Virus record (IMG/VR): IMGVR_UViG_3300030430_003489
Coordinates: 10,313 to 36,434 of that record
Strand: one strand, 5' to 3'
DNA: 26,122 nucleotides
DNA from: a virus
The notes beneath the pieces are model-generated. The model did no database searches. It was not told where the DNA came from and saw nothing but the letters and a program-made list of their open reading frames with translations. This document shows positions 23,211 to 26,122 of the stretch, one piece after another (position 1 is the first letter of the stretch; each line of letters opens with the position of its first letter). A program made the translations under genes and the position numbers.

Positions 23211-24884
23211 CTATTTAACGCCAGGACCGTGGCGAGGTGAATACTTACGTATTGTTTCGTCTATTTCAGATAAGAAATCAAGTGTTTGGCTATCATCCCT
23301 ACCCCAAGTGTTGCTGTACAAACGACCAGTGGTCATCTCATACTCTAAGATTTCCCTAATCCCTTGCGGCTTTTTGGCAGCCTTTTCTTCGGCCAAAGCC
23401 TCAACCTGTTCAAGGCCTGCAAGGGCTAAGCCCCATGCGAAGATCATATCATCGTGCTTGCCGGAGTCTGCCGTGGCTTTACCTTTGGAGTTGTAGATGA
23501 ACGTGTTCATTTCAAACTTCATTCGCTCATCGTTAATAACCAAAGACTGATCACCAATGAACTTCCTGAGTCTGTTGATAAGCACAGGACGAGTAGACAC
23601 GGAGGTTGCGAAACCTATGTCTTCCCTCCACCTGTTGACGACCTTGTCGAACTTGGTTCGCCTGTAGTGGTTTGCGTACCCTTGGCCCACCAAGTACTCG
23701 ATAACGCTTAGCCCATAGGAGTTAGACTCTGCCACGCAGAGGGCATCGTACTCTCTCAGTTCTTTGAGGACCCGGACGGAGAACTCGTTGGGTGGTAGCT
23801 TTGCGTAGAAGGTGCTGACGCACTTGGGCTTCTTCTTGTCCGTAACGTCAAGAACACAGAACGCAGAGTAGTCGCCAGACGGAGAGCCGCTCGCTGTGTC
23901 CACGCCCATGGTGTAACACCGAAACTTTTGTGGTGGGCTGTAGCGTTTATAACCAGCGCTGGCTTGTGCATGCGGGAAGATGATATCGAAAAACCGCTCG
24001 CCCGACGTGATAAAGGCAAGGTCCGCTGTGACCGGGTACTCTTGGTGAAACGTGTTCCAAGAGCTACCACACTTCGTGCGATACGTGTGATAGGCCCACC
24101 AAAGCTGGGGCTTGGTAAGCTTGTGCTCCGCCGCGTAGTCTTTCCATTTCTTGGGTATATTCCTCTTGATGTCCGTAGGCGGTTTCGAGAGCGTGTACTC
24201 CTCGGCAACGGTCCACGGGAGAAAGACTTTGCTATATCCGTTCTCACCTTTCCAAAGATCGTAAGCATGATTGAGTCCATTGGCCGTTGTCTCCATGACA
24301 ACAATAGCATCAGGGGTGGCCGTTTGGAACGCAGACTCGATGGTCTTGGCCACATCTTTGTAGAAGCTGAACTCGGAACAGTGGAGGAAGTTATACGTTG
24401 TGCCGCGAGCCGATTGTGTGTTTGCCGTGAAGACCCTAACCATTCCGCCATGAAAGAAGAGAAGTTCCCTGACGTTAGACTTGGTGGTGGGGAACCTTAG
24501 AAAGTCAGGAAGGTTTGCATAGAAGCGTTTGTAAATCTCAAAGATGGCCTCAGCAGCCTCACGGCTCTGGGCCAAAACACCAACCCTGAAGTTAGGCCTT
24601 AGCAGTGCGTGCCAGAAAGCATACGCCGCGATGCCGGTTGTGCCGCCTAGCTGACGAGCCTTGAGGTCAAAGACCCAGGGGTTAAGCTTGATCGCATCGA
24701 TGAGCTGATTCTGCGCTTCATTCGGCCTGAATGATATGAGCTGAGCCTTTTTGTTTACGATCTTTAGATAGCGGCAGAAGTAGAGAAAGTCAGAGGCGCA
24801 CCTCCGAATCTCCTTCTCAATGTCACCCTTAGTGGACCGCGTCGTCACTAGGCTTTGCTTTCGGTGAAGAGTCGTTGAGCACAT
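23211..24884 (-). CDS. terL: Terminase large subunit (557 aa)
   Basis: The DNA-packaging ATPase and nuclease. The ATPase domain shows an adenine-binding segment FRPNEAQNQL (52-61), a deviant Walker A KARQLGGTTG (75-84), Walker B FLHCSEF (166-172) and coupling motif METTANG (197-203). The nuclease domain shows MGVDTASGSPSGDYS (326-340, Asp329), VAESNSYG (384-391, Glu386) and KHDDMIFAWGLAL (476-488). All expected catalytic acids are present. The ATG at 24884 overlaps the small-subunit gene by 56 bases. A GTG at 24848 (residue 13) is an alternative start with weaker upstream signals. Confidence 0.93.
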   Translation of the reverse strand: MCSTTLHRKQSLVTTRSTKGDIEKEIRRCASDFLYFCRYLKIVNKKAQLISFRPNEAQNQLIDAIKLNPWVFDLKARQLGGTTGIAAYAFWHALLRPNFRVGVLAQSREAAEAIFEIYKRFYANLPDFLRFPTTKSNVRELLFFHGGMVRVFTANTQSARGTTYNFLHCSEFSFYKDVAKTIESAFQTATPDAIVVMETTANGLNHAYDLWKGENGYSKVFLPWTVAEEYTLSKPPTDIKRNIPKKWKDYAAEHKLTKPQLWWAYHTYRTKCGSSWNTFHQEYPVTADLAFITSGERFFDIIFPHAQASAGYKRYSPPQKFRCYTMGVDTASGSPSGDYSAFCVLDVTDKKKPKCVSTFYAKLPPNEFSVRVLKELREYDALCVAESNSYGLSVIEYLVGQGYANHYRRTKFDKVVNRWREDIGFATSVSTRPVLINRLRKFIGDQSLVINDERMKFEMNTFIYNSKGKATADSGKHDDMIFAWGLALAGLEQVEALAEEKAAKKPQGIREILEYEMTTGRLYSNTWGRDDSQTLDFLSEIDETIRKYSPRHGPGVK

Positions 24885-25329
24885 CCACGAGCTTCTCTAG
24901 CATCGCCGAGTCGCCCTCCTCTTCGATTCGCTTGGTCCGTGCCTTGGTGTATTCGATGTCAGCGCGGGTGCGCTCCATGCCGAGAACCTTTACCTTCCGC
25001 TCGATCTCAGCGTCCAACTTGACCCTCTCTGTCCAGCCGTAGCGCTTCTGGAGGATGAACATGGCCGCTTTCCAGTTGCTGTTCTCGATGGCCTCGTGCA
25101 TCACGATCTCAGCAAAACGACCTTCCGCCTTGCCTTGAGACTTTTCGAACTCATCGGCGAACTGCTTCATCTCAGGCGTTGCGTCGTCAGCTCTGCCTTT
25201 CTGGAGCCACTTACGCATAGTGCGTACAGTCACACCACCGAAGGACGCCGCTGTGGCCTGTGAGTGGCCACGCTTGAGCGCCTTCAATATCTCAGCCATT
25301 TTAGATTTCCGGGGCGAAACGAGGGCCAT
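24829..25329 (-). CDS. Terminase small subunit candidate (166 aa)
   Basis: The start ATG 25329 has AAGAGG at 7-base spacing; the next in-frame ATG is at 25299. An N-terminal helix-turn-helix (about residues 10-45: ILKALKRGHSQATAASFGG then VTVRTMRKWLQKG) would bind packaging sites. A helical oligomerisation region follows with WKAAMFILQKRYGWTERV, a phrase common in phage small terminase proteins. It directly precedes and overlaps terL. The acidic C-terminus (LNDSSPKAKPSDDAVH) is usual. Confidence 0.8.
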   Translation of the reverse strand: MALVSPRKSKMAEILKALKRGHSQATAASFGGVTVRTMRKWLQKGRADDATPEMKQFADEFEKSQGKAEGRFAEIVMHEAIENSNWKAAMFILQKRYGWTERVKLDAEIERKVKVLGMERTRADIEYTKARTKRIEEEGDSAMLEKLVDVLNDSSPKAKPSDDAVH

Positions 25330-25771
25330 CAACGTACCTCTTCTTCCAGTAATGTCGCTTCTGTCTTGTGGATGCCTCTGACAAACAGTGATGCGCAGAG
25401 CCTAAGAAACTAATTGTTTCCCTAGCAAAGGATGCCATCTCTTCGTTAGTCAGGTCACGATCGAAGTCGTATTCAGAAAGGTTGTCCCTGTACTTACTGA
25501 ACACCTGTCTAGTTGCCCGGTGTTTCGGCGAGAGGTTTGCGTCCTTTACCTCACCGAGGAAGTGGCCGACATGCTCAGCGATGTTCGCACAAGTCTTCGC
25601 CTCAAATACAAATATCTTACTGAAGCTCTCTAGGCCGAGGCTGTCATTAATCGAGTCTAGCGACACCTTGACTTGGGTTAAGGCGTCAGCCAAAAGGCCC
25701 TCGACAACCTCTTTAGGGAACGCAGGGACTACAACTTTCGGGCTAACAGTTTTAATTGAGGAACTGCCCAT
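25301..25771 (-). CDS. Hypothetical protein upstream of terminase (156 aa)
   Basis: The ATG at 25771 lies 43 bases inside the previous gene and its stop lies 29 bases inside the next, so the three are coupled. The protein is helical and polar, starting MGSSSIKTVSPKVVVPAFPK and ending with a basic HYWKKRYVDGPRFAPEI. No motif is recognised. Its position before the terminase small subunit suggests a role in late gene control, packaging or a moderately conserved accessory function; none can be shown. Confidence 0.6.
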   Translation of the reverse strand: MGSSSIKTVSPKVVVPAFPKEVVEGLLADALTQVKVSLDSINDSLGLESFSKIFVFEAKTCANIAEHVGHFLGEVKDANLSPKHRATRQVFSKYRDNLSEYDFDRDLTNEEMASFARETISFLGSAHHCLSEASTRQKRHYWKKRYVDGPRFAPEI

Positions 25772-26010
25772 TTCACACCACCAGCCTTTTGGGTATCAAT
25801 ATATTTCTTCAAGCATAGAACAGCCATGGACTCAAGGTCCTCAATGCCGTACTTGCCGCGAAACTCAACGACTGCCTTTGTAAGGAAGCGCAGTTCTTTA
25901 TCGGTTAGCTGTGACGCCTTGATGGAAACAACCACTGGGTCCTTTGGTTTCGGTGGTGCCTTTGGCTTTGGTGCTGCTTTGCGCTTTGGTGCCGTCTTCT
26001 TCTCTGCCAT
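25729..26010 (-). CDS. Small protein with basic Lys/Pro/Ala-rich N-terminal tail (93 aa)
   Basis: ATG 26008-26010 directly follows the upstream stop. Residues 2-23 are a low-complexity tail of Lys, Ala and Pro (KKTAPKRKAAPKPKAPPKPK), like histone H1 or bacterial nucleoid-protein tails. A short helical domain follows (TDKELRFLTKAVVEFRGKY, then LESMAVLCLKKYIDTQ). The tail suggests nucleic-acid binding. I do not recognise a family. Confidence 0.6.
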   Translation of the reverse strand: MAEKKTAPKRKAAPKPKAPPKPKDPVVVSIKASQLTDKELRFLTKAVVEFRGKYGIEDLESMAVLCLKKYIDTQKAGGVKWAVPQLKLLARKL

Positions 26011-26122
26011 CTAAATCCATCCCCAAGCGTTGACCGCCGCCCATCCTATGAGGAGTGCGGCTCGCTTGTCATCATTGGTTGCCTCGGACGCAAATGCAAC
26101 ACCCGGCATGGTGCCCGGTCTT
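26011..26122 (-). CDS. C-terminal end of a gene extending beyond the window
   Basis: Reading the minus strand from the right edge, an open frame runs to a TAG at 26011-26013. It gives a peptide ending AALLIGWAAVNAWGWI. It abuts the ATG of the 93-aa gene with no gap. The frame is open to the window edge, so the gene is probably longer; an internal ATG would give only 32 aa. The hydrophobic, Trp-rich end is all that can be described. Confidence 0.4.
   Translation of the reverse strand, partial: RPGTMPGVAFASEATNDDKRAALLIGWAAVNAWGWI

Noticed and set aside
1-26122. CRISPR arrays, tRNA genes, insertion sequences, integrase or attachment sites
   Set aside because: None was seen by reading both strands; no regular spaced repeats, cloverleaf or transposase motifs were found.

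Overview
The window looks like most of the genome of a tailed, probably podovirus-like, bacteriophage. A continuous minus-strand block covers about 1982-26122 and encodes packaging, head, tail, ejection, lysis and phosphoesterase genes. Gaps between these genes are 0-14 bases and many stops and starts overlap. A short plus-strand block (1-1985) carries replication and DNA-modification functions. No tail tape measure, tail sheath, integrase or repressor is visible. A large nozzle-like protein followed by big internal virion-type proteins points to a short-tailed phage. The lipoprotein and the CHAP-type lysin suggest a Gram-negative host. I cannot name the host or phage genus from sequence alone.

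Plus-strand region. 1-968 holds the end of an unrecognised protein, a 76-aa ribbon-helix-helix-like protein and a single-stranded DNA-binding protein (SSB), all overlapping. 969-1177 is non-coding and holds two strong inverted repeats. 1178-1375 encodes a 65-aa cysteine-rich membrane protein. 1407-1985 encodes a Mom-family adenine-modification enzyme. The mom ribosome site contains nine consecutive G. This site and the AUG can pair with the last codons of the 65-aa gene in a 16-bp helix, so mom expression probably depends on translation of the upstream gene.

Minus-strand region, in transcription order (right to left): end of an unknown gene, 93-aa basic-tailed protein, 156-aa unknown, terminase small subunit, terminase large subunit, scaffold, major capsid protein, 65-aa membrane protein, portal, head-tail adaptor, 989-aa nozzle-like tail protein, beta-helix protein, two large unknown virion proteins, 193-aa, 691-aa and 1375-aa internal/ejection-type proteins, CHAP peptidoglycan hydrolase, small lipoprotein, 73-aa unknown, holin- or spanin-like membrane protein, and an HTH-metallophosphoesterase fusion. 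The portal lies after the capsid gene rather than before scaffold and capsid.

How it fits together: terminase packages DNA into a scaffolded HK97-fold head. The portal, adaptor and nozzle form the exit channel, and the internal proteins probably form the ejection conduit. The lysis genes release the progeny. Mom would modify the phage DNA late in infection against host restriction. The two transcription units converge at 1982-1985, where the stop codons share three bases.
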